A stretch of DNA of 57,187 bases from Pyrinomonadaceae bacterium (GTDB lineage: Bacteria; Acidobacteriota; Blastocatellia; Pyrinomonadales; Pyrinomonadaceae): contig JABDKD010000044.1 in the NCBI GenBank assembly GCA_013003215.1, forward strand, positions 1 through 57,187, given 5' to 3'. Shown one piece after another: positions 1-8,469 of this stretch. The notes below the pieces were generated by a model. That model worked only from the letters and a program-made list of their open reading frames with translations, was not told the DNA's origin and did not search any database. The stretch's first letter is position 1. Each line of letters starts with the position of its first letter. The position numbers and the translations under genes are program-made.

Positions 1-1685
1 TTCTCACGGTTCTCGTGGAGGATTACTTCCACGTAGGAGCTTTCGGGAACCTAATTCAGGAAAGAAACTGGTCCAACTTTGAGACCCGTTATGAGCAGAA
101 TACGCTCAAAATGCTAAAGCTCCTGGATGAGTACGACACAAAAGCGACCTTCTTTGTGCTGGGTTGGATTGCCGAACAAAACCCCGGATTCGTTGCCGAG
201 ATCGCCAAGCGCGGACACGAGGTAGCATCCAGAGGTTATTACCACCGCTCTCTGGGCCAACTAACAAATCGGGAAATTCGAAAGGACTTAAAGCGGTCAA
301 AAGAAGTACTGGAAGCCGCTTCGGGACAGAAGATCGTGGGCTTCAGAGCAGCGGAGAAACTCAGTTACGAAGATGACATGCGCGTGCTGCGGATTCTTGC
401 GGAGGAAGGGTACAGTTATGACGCTTCCTTTCTTCCCACAAAGAGTTCGGAAAGACTAAAGAGGTTTGCGCATCAGTTTCACCATGCCGGTAATGCGATC
501 TGGGAGTTTCCATATTCGACAAGGGACCTCTTTGCGGGCTTGTTGCCCATTTCAGGTGGAAACTATCTACGGCAAATACCTTACACCTTGATGCGTTACG
601 CGGTTCGTGATTGGACGCGCCGTTATGACGAGCCTTTCGTGTTCTATGTGCATGTTTGGGAACTTGACCCGGAACAGCCCAGGATCTCCGCGGCCTCCAG
701 TTACAACCGGGTGCGCCACTATCGCAAACTAGACAAGATGGAGTGGGTCCTCCAGGAGAATCTCGGACTCTACAACTACACTTCAGTTGCTGATTTTTTG
801 AACATTGCAAAAGATCTAAAGGTATCGCTTTCCGTAGAAAAAGAAGCAGATTCAACTGAACACACCGAAGAACGAAGCCCCCGGACGGATGCGTTGGAAC
901 CTGTGACAATCGCGATCCCCTGTTATAACGAGGCCGATTCTCTGAATTATCTTTCAAACATCCTCAAAAGCGTAGAAGAGAAACTGGCCGAAACCGGTTA
1001 CAAGCCGGAGATCATCTTCATAGATGACGGAAGCTTAGACGGCACCTCGGCCAAGCTTGAAGAAAAGTTCGGTGCGCTCAAGAACGTCTCGATTCTGCAG
1101 CACGAAAAAAATATGGGTGTCGCGGCCGCGATAATGACGGGTATAAGAGCCGCAAAGACGGAAGTTGTATGCTCCATGGATTGTGACTGTACTTACGATC
1201 CTCACGGTCTCGCAGAGATGATCCCTCTTCTGGGCGACGAAGTAGATATGGTCACTGCATCTCCGTATCACCCGAAAGGAGAAGTCCGTAATGTTCCCTC
1301 CTGGAGGCTTACTCTTTCAAAGGGAGCTTCGTTTCTTTATCGTCGTGTTTTGGGTTCTGAACTAAGCACCTATACAAGCTGTTTCAGGGTTTACAGGAGA
1401 TCTTCTGTCGCGGGGATCAAGCTCAAAGAAAAAGGATTTCTCGGTGTCGCTGAACTCCTCGGTAAACTCCTGTCGACGGACGGGAAGATAGTTGAATACC
1501 CCGCTACACTCGAAGTTCGCCTCTTTGGATTCTCGAAAATGAAAACGCTGCGAACGATCAAGGGGCACCTGAGGCTGTTGGCGGGGCTTTCCAGAGACAG
1601 ATTCCTTAGGAAAAACAAGGCGATTGCGACTTCTATAAAAGAAGAATCTATTAAAAAGGCAAAAACAAAGATTTCCGGAGAATAA
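1..1685 (+). CDS. Polysaccharide deacetylase fused to family 2 glycosyltransferase, 5' partial
   Basis: Two-domain envelope polysaccharide protein cut by the left window edge. The frame is open from base 3 and already reads LTVLVEDYFH there, the usual family opening, so the GTG at 15 is unlikely to be the start. Numbered from base 15, residues ~1-270 resemble NodB-type deacetylases of the DUF3473 (exosortase-associated) group: VEDYFH, TFFVLGW, GHEVAS, WELDPEQPR. Residues ~295-515 are a GT-A family 2 glycosyltransferase (IPCYNEADS, FIDDGSLDGT, SMDCDCTYDP). Odd: the first His of the H-x3-H metal pair is Arg (R73, while H77 is kept) and the late HPWE motif reads HVWE, so the deacetylase half may be inactive. 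One base separates it from the aminotransferase gene, so they probably form an operon. Confidence 0.85.
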   Translation, partial: LTVLVEDYFHVGAFGNLIQERNWSNFETRYEQNTLKMLKLLDEYDTKATFFVLGWIAEQNPGFVAEIAKRGHEVASRGYYHRSLGQLTNREIRKDLKRSKEVLEAASGQKIVGFRAAEKLSYEDDMRVLRILAEEGYSYDASFLPTKSSERLKRFAHQFHHAGNAIWEFPYSTRDLFAGLLPISGGNYLRQIPYTLMRYAVRDWTRRYDEPFVFYVHVWELDPEQPRISAASSYNRVRHYRKLDKMEWVLQENLGLYNYTSVADFLNIAKDLKVSLSVEKEADSTEHTEERSPRTDALEPVTIAIPCYNEADSLNYLSNILKSVEEKLAETGYKPEIIFIDDGSLDGTSAKLEEKFGALKNVSILQHEKNMGVAAAIMTGIRAAKTEVVCSMDCDCTYDPHGLAEMIPLLGDEVDMVTASPYHPKGEVRNVPSWRLTLSKGASFLYRRVLGSELSTYTSCFRVYRRSSVAGIKLKEKGFLGVAELLGKLLSTDGKIVEYPATLEVRLFGFSKMKTLRTIKGHLRLLAGLSRDRFLRKNKAIATSIKEESIKKAKTKISGE

Positions 1686-1686
1686 A

Positions 1687-2922
1687 ATGACAACGATGCT
1701 GAAAGCAGACGAAGGCCTTATGACTTTGCCTTCGGACCAGGATGCTACCGGTAGAACACTTGGTGCAGAAGAACTCGCAAATCTTGCGGAAGCTATTGAA
1801 AGCGGAACACTTACGACGACCAAGGGCACGTTCGGAAAACGTCTTGAGGAGGCGTTTGCCAAGAAGGTCGGCGTAGATCACGCCTACGCCCTAACCTCAG
1901 GATCCTCCGCAATTCATGTAGCTCTTGGCGCGGTAAACCCGAATCCGGGCGAAGAGGTAATTACGACCTCCGTGACTGATATGGGGGCGTTGTCTCCGAT
2001 CGTATATCAGGGTGCTATACCGGTTTTCGCAGAAGTAGACCCGAAGACTTTGAATGTCACCGCGGAAACGATCGAAGAGAAGATAAGCGATCGTACCAGG
2101 GCAATTATCGTTACCCACTTGTTCGGCAATCCATGCAAGATGAACGAGATCATGGAATTGGCCCGTTCGAAGGGAATCCCCGTGATTGAAGATGCGGCTC
2201 AGTCGTTTCTGGCATCGGTGGATGGTGAAATGGTCGGTTCTATTGGAGATGTAGGGTGTTTCAGTTTCCAGCAGGGAAAACATATGACAACCGGCGAAGG
2301 TGGAATCGTCACTTCCAGTGATCCCGATCTTGCGAGGCGTATGTTCCTCCATATCAATAAAGCCTGGGGTTATGGCGACAGCAACCCGGACCACTATTTC
2401 CTTGCATTGAACTATCGAATGTCGGAACTGCAGGCCGCGGTTGCACTTGCCCAACTCGACAAACTCGACGGGTGTGTCGAAACACGGATCCAAAACGCCG
2501 ACCGTTTGAGCGAGCTTGTAGGTGACATCGACGGAATTGAAACGCCGGTCATCGAGGAAGATGCGCGGCATGTTTACTGGAGATATTGTTTGACGATCGA
2601 TGACTCCAAGATCAAGGACGGCGGAGTCGGAATGGCTGCCATCCTGAAAGAGAAGAATATCTTTACAGCACCGAGATATATCCAGAAGCCATCGTTCATG
2701 TGCCAGGTTTTCCAGGAGAAGAATACTTTTGGGGAAAGCGGTTTTCCGTTCAACCTGGCTAGGCCCGAAGCGATCGACTATCGATCAGAAGCGTACCCGA
2801 TGACAGTTAAGGGCCTTAACGACATTCTCGTAATGCCGTTCAACGAGATGTTTACCGAAAAGCACATTGAGTATGTCGCCAAGCACGTTCGTCTCGCGGC
2901 TGAAGCGCTAAGGGTCAATTAA
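1687..2922 (+). CDS. DegT/DnrJ/EryC1/StrS-family PLP sugar aminotransferase
   Basis: 411-residue fold-type I aminotransferase that would put an amino group on a keto-sugar nucleotide. Family marks are TSGSSAIHVAL near residue 75, the PLP-phosphate region IEDAAQS, and the Schiff-base lysine in SFQQGKHMTTGEGG (K198). Full length for the family. It starts one base after the deacetylase-glycosyltransferase stop. With the dehydrogenase and hexapeptide acyltransferase downstream it matches the WbpB/WbpE/WbpD set that makes di-N-acetylated uronic acid nucleotides. The exact sugar is inference: this aminotransferase could also act on another 3-keto or 4-keto sugar. Confidence 0.9.
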   Translation: MTTMLKADEGLMTLPSDQDATGRTLGAEELANLAEAIESGTLTTTKGTFGKRLEEAFAKKVGVDHAYALTSGSSAIHVALGAVNPNPGEEVITTSVTDMGALSPIVYQGAIPVFAEVDPKTLNVTAETIEEKISDRTRAIIVTHLFGNPCKMNEIMELARSKGIPVIEDAAQSFLASVDGEMVGSIGDVGCFSFQQGKHMTTGEGGIVTSSDPDLARRMFLHINKAWGYGDSNPDHYFLALNYRMSELQAAVALAQLDKLDGCVETRIQNADRLSELVGDIDGIETPVIEEDARHVYWRYCLTIDDSKIKDGGVGMAAILKEKNIFTAPRYIQKPSFMCQVFQEKNTFGESGFPFNLARPEAIDYRSEAYPMTVKGLNDILVMPFNEMFTEKHIEYVAKHVRLAAEALRVN

Positions 2923-3088
2923 ACAGGGATTAAGGGGATGGATAAGATAGGAACTAGAATGATAGCGGGTGTGGACGTCGTCGGTTCCGGGCTAAATGTT
3001 AATTGATTCGAATTCAAGGGGTCGCACTTCAGTTCTGCTTTTGATTTCTTGCAATCCCATTTATCCAATTCATCCCTGTTAACAAAGT
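2922..3088. repeat. Gap filled by two opposed 9-mer arrays (GGGAT family)
   Basis: The left arm, 2922-2951, reads in units of nine: AACAGGGAT, TAAGGGGAT, GGATAAGAT. The right arm, about 3052-3085, read on the - strand gives AACAGGGAT, GAATTGGAT, AAATGGGAT. The two arms are imperfect inverted copies around a non-repetitive centre. The left arm begins at the last base of the upstream stop codon and the right arm ends five bases before the ATG at 3091. The same unit recurs near 25.0 and 25.1 kb. A long imperfect hairpin is possible; function unknown. Confidence 0.7.
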
Positions 3089-3090
3089 CT

Positions 3091-4092
3091 ATGAGTAAAT
3101 TACGTTTTGCATTAATCGGAACGGGCGGCATTGCCCAGACATATGCTCAGGCCTTTCAAGAGAGTAATTGCTGCGATCTCGTCGGGGTGGCGGACATAAA
3201 TAAGAACTCCGCCGATTCGTTTGCCGAGCCTTTTGGCGCGGTATCGTTCGAGGACTACAAGGAGCTGGAATCGGTTGATTTTGATGCGGTTATAGTTTCA
3301 ACACCTCCAAATACACACCCCGAGATCGCGATGCACTTCATGCGGCTTGGTAAACATGTCCTGTGTGAGAAGCCGCTTTGCCTCTCGGTTGCGGAAGCAC
3401 GGGCGATGCTCGATTGTGCTGAAGAAACCGGCGTGACGTTCACAATGGCGTCGAAGTTTAGGTACGTCCAGGACGCGATTCAGGCAAAGTCTTTGCTCGC
3501 TTCGGGTGTCTTGGGAGAGATTGTTCAGTTCGAGAACGCTTTTACCGCGAAAGTCGATATGTCGTCGCGTTGGAATTCTGTTTCGGAAGTCAGCGGCGGC
3601 GGCGTGTTGATGGACAATGGAACCCATTCCGTTGATATTATTCGCTATTTTCTGGGACCAATTACAGAAGTGCTCGCGCTGGAAACATCGGGGACTCAAA
3701 ATCTCCAGGTAGACGAGAACGTGAAACTCCTCGCAAAGACAAGAGCCGGTGTCGCTGCAAGCGTAGATCTGACCTGGGGAATCAATAAGCAGCTCCCAAA
3801 TTTCATCAGCATATACGGTACAAACGGAACGCTCCATATCGGTTGGGGGGAATCGAAGTACAAGCTGAACTCATCACCAGACTGGACAGTTTTCGGAAGC
3901 GGTTATAACAAGGTCCAGGCATTTAAATCCAAGCTCGAGAATTTTCGTAACTCAATTTTAGAGGGCGAAGAACTCCTCATTACGCCTTCGGACGCGCTTG
4001 CCTCAGTCGAAGTGATCGAGGCCGCTTACAAGTCACTAAACCAGAACCTATGGCAGCCGGTGGTTGAGAAAACCGAAGTTGTTAGCAAATAG
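3091..4092 (+). CDS. Gfo/Idh/MocA-family sugar-nucleotide oxidoreductase
   Basis: NAD(P)-dependent dehydrogenase of 333 residues. The N-terminal Rossmann domain has IGTGGIAQTYA at residues ~8-18 and the family EKP motif is in HVLCEKPLCLS (K94). The C-terminal alpha/beta substrate domain includes the conserved MDNGTHSVDIIRYF. I chose the ATG at 3091; the frame is open to a TTG at 3049, but that extension only translates repeat sequence. In context the best guess is a WbpB/WlbA-like enzyme that oxidises C3 of a UDP-GlcNAcA-type sugar before transamination. The last codons and the stop lie inside the repeat array that follows. Confidence 0.88.
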   Translation: MSKLRFALIGTGGIAQTYAQAFQESNCCDLVGVADINKNSADSFAEPFGAVSFEDYKELESVDFDAVIVSTPPNTHPEIAMHFMRLGKHVLCEKPLCLSVAEARAMLDCAEETGVTFTMASKFRYVQDAIQAKSLLASGVLGEIVQFENAFTAKVDMSSRWNSVSEVSGGGVLMDNGTHSVDIIRYFLGPITEVLALETSGTQNLQVDENVKLLAKTRAGVAASVDLTWGINKQLPNFISIYGTNGTLHIGWGESKYKLNSSPDWTVFGSGYNKVQAFKSKLENFRNSILEGEELLITPSDALASVEVIEAAYKSLNQNLWQPVVEKTEVVSK

Positions 4093-4196
4093 TAAATAGC
4101 TAATCGTAAATAGTGGTGGCCCAGAAGGAGTCATTCTGAATTCTTCGCGCGTAGACTTTAAGAAGAACTATTTGCTATTCACGATTCACTGCCAAC
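4084..4196. repeat. Opposed 7-mer arrays (AGTAAAT family)
   Basis: Left arm 4084-4114 reads AGCAAAT, AGTAAAT, AGCTAAT, CGTAAAT. Right arm 4166-4193 read on the - strand reads GGCAGTG, AATCGTG, AATAGCA, AATAGTT. GCAAATAGT occurs exactly in both arms, inverted. The left arm supplies the final codons and TAG stop of the dehydrogenase; the right arm ends eight bases before the next ATG at 4202. Confidence 0.7.
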
Positions 4197-4201
4197 TAAG
4201 A

Positions 4202-4804
4202 ATGATTCACCCAACAGCAATAATTGAAGACGATGTGACGATCGGCGAGGGTACCAGCGTTTGGGACAACGTTCACATACGCCACGGAGCAACACTTGGA
4301 GAAGAATGCATTGTCGGTGAAAAGTCATACATCGCGTACGACGTGAAGATTGGCAACCGCGTAAAGATAAATGCGATGGTGTATATCTGCGCCGCCGTTA
4401 CTATCGAAGACGGTGTGATGGTTTCCGCATCGACAACTTTTACAAACGACAGGTTTCCAAGGGCAACAACACCTGATTTGAAGAACCTGCGGCCTTCCGA
4501 TCCGGACGAGCACACGCTACCGACATTAGTTCGTGAAGGAGCAACGATAGGCGCCGGCTGCACGATAGGAAATGACCTTACGATAGGCAAATGGGCGATG
4601 GTCGGAATGGGGTCGCTTGTCACCGGGGACGTCCCGGATTTTCACCTGGTTCTTGGTTCGCCGGCACGATCCGTTGGAGCGGTTTGCCGCTGCGGGCAGC
4701 TCGTTTACAGGTTTGGCGAGTCCGATGAAGGAGCCGTCAAATGTGAATGTGGCTTGGGTTACACTGTTAAAGGCAAGGTTGTTTCCGAAATTATCCCCGG
4801 CTAA
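4202..4804 (+). CDS. Hexapeptide-repeat N-acetyltransferase (WbpD/WlbB-like)
   Basis: 200-residue left-handed beta-helix acyltransferase. Runs of [IV]G-x4 hexapeptides (IIEDDVTIGEG, TIGAGCTIGNDLTIGKWAMVGMGS) and the loop FTNDRFPRATTPD match the enzymes that acetylate the 3-amino group of UDP-2-acetamido-3-amino-uronic acids. The C terminus carries a CRC...CEC four-cysteine knuckle, usual in this subgroup. Start: ATG 4202; a TTG at 4172 lies in repeat sequence. It follows the dehydrogenase and aminotransferase that would make its substrate. Confidence 0.88.
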   Translation: MIHPTAIIEDDVTIGEGTSVWDNVHIRHGATLGEECIVGEKSYIAYDVKIGNRVKINAMVYICAAVTIEDGVMVSASTTFTNDRFPRATTPDLKNLRPSDPDEHTLPTLVREGATIGAGCTIGNDLTIGKWAMVGMGSLVTGDVPDFHLVLGSPARSVGAVCRCGQLVYRFGESDEGAVKCECGLGYTVKGKVVSEIIPG

Positions 4805-4843
4805 GTCACTTCTTTTTTCGCGCTCAAGCCATCCAGGCTTCCT

Positions 4844-6142
4844 ATGTCGAAGAACATCGCAATTATCGGTTCAGGTTTTTTGGGCCTGACTTTAGCGCAA
4901 AGACTTTCTGACGAAGGGAATAGCGTCACGCTTTATGAGGCTGCTGATCGTATAGGCGGGCTCGCCAGTGCCTGGTCGATCGGTGATGTTACCTGGGACC
5001 GGCACTATCACGTGACTCTTTTATCGGATTCCGCTACCCGCGGAATTGTTGAAGCGATCGGGCTTGGTGACGAGTTTGAATGGGTCGAGACAAAGACCGG
5101 ATTTTTTACTGACGGAAAGCTTTACTCGATGTCGAACTCGCTCGAATTTCTTAAGTTTCCACCGCTTGGCTTAATTGGAAAGCTCAGGCTTGGCGCCACA
5201 ATCTTTTATGCGTCTAAAGTTCGCGACTGGAAGGCGCTCGAAAAGGTCTCGGTCGATGCATGGCTTACAAAGTATTCAGGGAAGAAGACATTTGAAAAGA
5301 TTTGGAAGCCGCTCCTGAGGGCAAAGCTTGGCGATTCATATAAAAAAACTTCTGCTGCTTTTATATGGGCTACTATCCAACGGATGTACGCGGCACGAAA
5401 CTCCGGTCTCAAGAAAGAGATGTTTGGCTACGTCCGGGGCGGATATTCACGTGTTCTAAAACGCTTTGCAGAAGTCCTCCATGAAAATGGCGTGGAGATC
5501 GAGTTATCGCGGCGGGTCACGGAGGTGGGGCGCGAAAATGAAAGATGTTTTGTGTTGACCGGTGAGGGTAGAAGAGAATTCGATGAGGTAGTAGTAACCT
5601 GCAATCCCGGCATTGCGGCAAAGATCATCCCCTCGCTTGAAGAAGAAGAGAAAGAGCGACTTTCACGAATCAAGTATTTGGGAATCGTCTGTGCTTCTGT
5701 ATTGATAAGAGATTCGATCTCGGAGTTTTATGTGACTAATATTACCGATGAATCACCATTTACAGGGATAATTGAGATGTCAGCACTAGTCGATAAGGAG
5801 GAGCTTGGGGGCAATGCCTTGGTATATCTTCCGAAATATGTCGAGAAGGACGATCCGTTGTTCTCGAAAACCGATGATGAGCTGGAGGATTTGTTTTTAG
5901 GGGAATTGGACAAGATGTTTCCTCAGTTTAAACGCGAAACTGTGGAAGCATTTAGGGTGTCGCGGGTAAAAGAAGTGTTCCCGTTGCCCGAGATAGAATA
6001 CTCGACCCGTGTTCCCGGGATGAAATGTTCCGTCGATGGCGTTTACCTCGTAAATTCATCCCAGATAACCAATGGGACTCTAAATGTGAACGAGACGGTC
6101 CTGCTTGCGGAGAAATTTCTTACCGGCGGCTTTATTGATTAA
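4844..6142 (+). CDS. FAD-dependent amine oxidase/protoporphyrinogen-oxidase-like oxidoreductase
   Basis: 432-residue flavoprotein. The dinucleotide fold IGSGFLGLTLAQRL sits at residues ~8-21 and is followed by the second FAD signature RIGGLASAW. The C terminus has the typical FAD-closing segment DGVYLVNSSQITNGTLNVNE. Proteins of this kind are common in bacterial polysaccharide clusters, where they are related to UDP-galactopyranose mutase and desaturases. The substrate cannot be told from sequence. The gene lies 39 bases after the acetyltransferase. Confidence 0.8.
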   Translation: MSKNIAIIGSGFLGLTLAQRLSDEGNSVTLYEAADRIGGLASAWSIGDVTWDRHYHVTLLSDSATRGIVEAIGLGDEFEWVETKTGFFTDGKLYSMSNSLEFLKFPPLGLIGKLRLGATIFYASKVRDWKALEKVSVDAWLTKYSGKKTFEKIWKPLLRAKLGDSYKKTSAAFIWATIQRMYAARNSGLKKEMFGYVRGGYSRVLKRFAEVLHENGVEIELSRRVTEVGRENERCFVLTGEGRREFDEVVVTCNPGIAAKIIPSLEEEEKERLSRIKYLGIVCASVLIRDSISEFYVTNITDESPFTGIIEMSALVDKEELGGNALVYLPKYVEKDDPLFSKTDDELEDLFLGELDKMFPQFKRETVEAFRVSRVKEVFPLPEIEYSTRVPGMKCSVDGVYLVNSSQITNGTLNVNETVLLAEKFLTGGFID

Positions 6143-6171
6143 GTATTTAGGCCGGTAAGGTGATGATTGAT

Positions 6172-6612
6172 ATGAACGAAGCAGTCCTGATGATTCATTT
6201 GTTTTCGACCTTGTTTCTGGTCGGACTCATTTGGACTATTCAGATCGTTCATTACCCACTCTTCGGCTCAATCGGAGAAAACGAGTATCGATCTTACCAA
6301 CGGCTGCACACGCGGAGGATCGCGTACTTGGTTGCGCCGGTAATGTTGGCGGAATTGATATCGGCTATCTATCTGGTTATTTGGCCATTTGGTGAATCCG
6401 GCCGTTGGCCATTCTGGATGGGGTTTGTGCTTGTGATCATGATTTGGGTCTCTACGTTGTTTCTGCAATCCCCTATTCATGGAAGGCTCTCGAAAGGTTT
6501 AGATCTGCGCGATGTAAAGCTGCTCACCGCGACTAACTGGATAAGGACCGTACTTTGGACGACACGCGGATTTCTCGTCCTCTGGCTTGTATGGCCCGGG
6601 AATGGGGGGTAA
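6172..6612 (+). CDS. Conserved four-helix integral membrane protein, function unknown
   Basis: About 146 residues with four predicted membrane segments: LMIHLFSTLFLVGLIW, YLVAPVMLAELISAIYLV, FWMGFVLVIMIWVSTLF and TRGFLVLWLVW. Conserved-looking polar residues lie between them (HYPLF, QRLHTRRI, NWIRTVLWTTRG). I do not recognise a function. AAGGTGAT at 6157-6164 fits the ATG at 6172; GTG 6160 and ATG 6163 are alternatives. Placed within the polysaccharide cluster, 17-29 bases after the flavoprotein. Confidence 0.7.
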   Translation: MNEAVLMIHLFSTLFLVGLIWTIQIVHYPLFGSIGENEYRSYQRLHTRRIAYLVAPVMLAELISAIYLVIWPFGESGRWPFWMGFVLVIMIWVSTLFLQSPIHGRLSKGLDLRDVKLLTATNWIRTVLWTTRGFLVLWLVWPGNGG

Positions 6613-6630
6613 TCCGCTCTTTTTTTAAAA

Positions 6631-7599
6631 ATGAACCGAATCGCAAGTCTTAGTCTGGACTTAGACAACAAATGGTCATACATGAAGACCCATGGGGACG
6701 CGGGCTGGGAAGACTATCCCTCATATATCGACGTTTTCGTGCCTCGGGTCCTCGAGTTCTTGGAAAAACGTGATCTCAAGATCACTTTCTTCATCGTCGG
6801 TAAAGACGCTTCGCTTGAAAAGAACAGGGAATCGCTTGCATTGATTTCGAAGGCGGGGCACGAGATTGGAAACCACTCTTTTAAGCATGAGCCATGGCTG
6901 CATCTCTATTCACGGGAAGAACTCTCGGACGAAATGAAGAGAACCGAGGAGGCGATTGAGTCCACTTTCGGAACACGGCCGACCGGTTTTCGGGGCCCGG
7001 GTTACTCGCTCTCTTCGACAGTTTTGGAAGTTCTCGCTGAAAGGGGCTATGAATACGATTGTTCTACACTGCCAACTTTCATCGCTCCGGTCGCCCGCGC
7101 GTATTACTTCTTCCGTTCGCCTGAAATGAGCGACGAAGAAAAGGAAAAACGTAAGAATCTATTTGGAAAGTTCTCTGACGGATTTCAGACTTTGAAGCCT
7201 TACAAATGGCAGGTTGGTGAAAAGCAACTGGTCGAGATACCGGTCACGACACTCCCTTTTTTCAAAACGCCGATCCACGCAAGTTACGTGATTTACCTGG
7301 CGAAGTTTTCGAAACTGGCGTCGTCGATTTACTGGAGAACGGCCATCAGGTTGTGCCGAATGTCAGGAGTCCAGCCTTCACTTTTACTGCACCCGCTCGA
7401 TTTTCTTTCAAAAGACGACGCACCGGAACTCGGGTTCTTTCCAGCGATGGAGCTATCGGTTAAGGAGAAGCTCTCGCTCACGGGCGGCATTGTCGATCGT
7501 TTTCGCAGCGAATTCGAAGTCGTAAACATGGCCGAGCATGCGAGGCGTGTTTCGGATTCTGACGGAATGAAGATTCGCGACGTTGGGGACCTTTCATGA
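6631..7599 (+). CDS. Polysaccharide deacetylase (NodB/carbohydrate esterase 4 type)
   Basis: 322-residue soluble deacetylase. The metal and catalytic residues are intact: LDLDNKW (D10 and D12), then GHEIGNHSFKH with H82 and H86, then FRGPGYS, and near the C terminus LLLHPLDFL carrying the late His. This contrasts with the first gene of the window, whose H-x3-H is broken. There is no signal peptide, so it may act on a cytoplasmic lipid-linked precursor. It overlaps the next gene by four bases (ATGA), indicating translational coupling. Confidence 0.88.
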   Translation: MNRIASLSLDLDNKWSYMKTHGDAGWEDYPSYIDVFVPRVLEFLEKRDLKITFFIVGKDASLEKNRESLALISKAGHEIGNHSFKHEPWLHLYSREELSDEMKRTEEAIESTFGTRPTGFRGPGYSLSSTVLEVLAERGYEYDCSTLPTFIAPVARAYYFFRSPEMSDEEKEKRKNLFGKFSDGFQTLKPYKWQVGEKQLVEIPVTTLPFFKTPIHASYVIYLAKFSKLASSIYWRTAIRLCRMSGVQPSLLLHPLDFLSKDDAPELGFFPAMELSVKEKLSLTGGIVDRFRSEFEVVNMAEHARRVSDSDGMKIRDVGDLS

Positions 7600-8453
7600 C
7601 CGAGCAGAGCCGAGAAGCCATCGTGAATTGTCCGCTTTGCGACGGCGCATCGCATGTGGCGTTTAAAAAAGAAGGTCACGAAATCTTTGATTGCGGGGAC
7701 TGCGGGCATAGGTTTGCTAATGCCGGACAGGCCCAGGAACACGTTTCAGAGGTTTATGGCGATACGTATTTTTACGGTGGCGGGGCAGGCTACTCTGACT
7801 ATCTTGCCGAAGAAGAAATGTTGAAAGCGCGCGGAATTGAATACGCTCGCTTGATAGAACGCTCTCTCGATACGAAAGGCGTTTTACTCGATATCGGTGC
7901 TGCGGCAGGTTGTATCATGCAGTGGTTTTCCGATTCGGGTTGGCGATGTGTTGGTTTGGAGCCAAACGCTTCTATGGTCGGGACGGGAATTGAGAGATTC
8001 GGTTCCGATCTTCGACAAGGAATTTTGGAGGACTTTGAGTCAGAAGAGCGATTTGATCTCATAACTATGATTCAGGTAGCAGGCCATTTTTATGACCCCG
8101 TCAAATCGTTCACAAACGCTCTGGAGCTATTGAAGCCCGGCGGGCATTTGTTGGTCGAAACATGGGATAGCGAGTCGCGCCTAGCACGTTTGTTTGGCCG
8201 CAATTGGCACGAATATTCGCCACCGAGTGTTCTCCATTGGTGGTCGGAAAGACGGCTAACGGAGTTCTTAAAGGAACTGGGATTTAAAAAGATAGACGGC
8301 GGGCGTCCCTCCAAGAGGATATCCGGCGAGCACGCGCGATCACTTCTTGAATACAAGCTCGGGAATTGGGCTGCATTGCGACTTATTCCAAAGCGGCTGA
8401 GCATACCGTATCCATCTGAGGATCTGTTTTGGGCGCTTTATACGAAGGGTTAA
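7596..8453 (+). CDS. SAM-dependent methyltransferase with N-terminal zinc knuckle
   Basis: 285 residues. The N terminus has paired cysteines (C12/C15 and C33/C36) likely to bind zinc. A class I methyltransferase fold follows: SAM loop LLDIGAAAGCIMQWF, acidic residue in GLEPN, and PGGHLLVETW. This architecture is frequent in polysaccharide and lipid-linked sugar clusters, where it methylates sugars. It starts at the ATGA overlap with the deacetylase. The exact acceptor is unknown. Confidence 0.82.
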   Translation: MTEQSREAIVNCPLCDGASHVAFKKEGHEIFDCGDCGHRFANAGQAQEHVSEVYGDTYFYGGGAGYSDYLAEEEMLKARGIEYARLIERSLDTKGVLLDIGAAAGCIMQWFSDSGWRCVGLEPNASMVGTGIERFGSDLRQGILEDFESEERFDLITMIQVAGHFYDPVKSFTNALELLKPGGHLLVETWDSESRLARLFGRNWHEYSPPSVLHWWSERRLTEFLKELGFKKIDGGRPSKRISGEHARSLLEYKLGNWAALRLIPKRLSIPYPSEDLFWALYTKG

Positions 8454-8469
8454 TAGCCTTGGAAATACG

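Noticed and set aside
3049..3090. TTG starts inside arrays for the Gfo, WbpD-like and ATP-grasp genes (3049, 4172, 13666)
   Set aside because: These extensions translate repeat words and precede a normal ATG at the family start.
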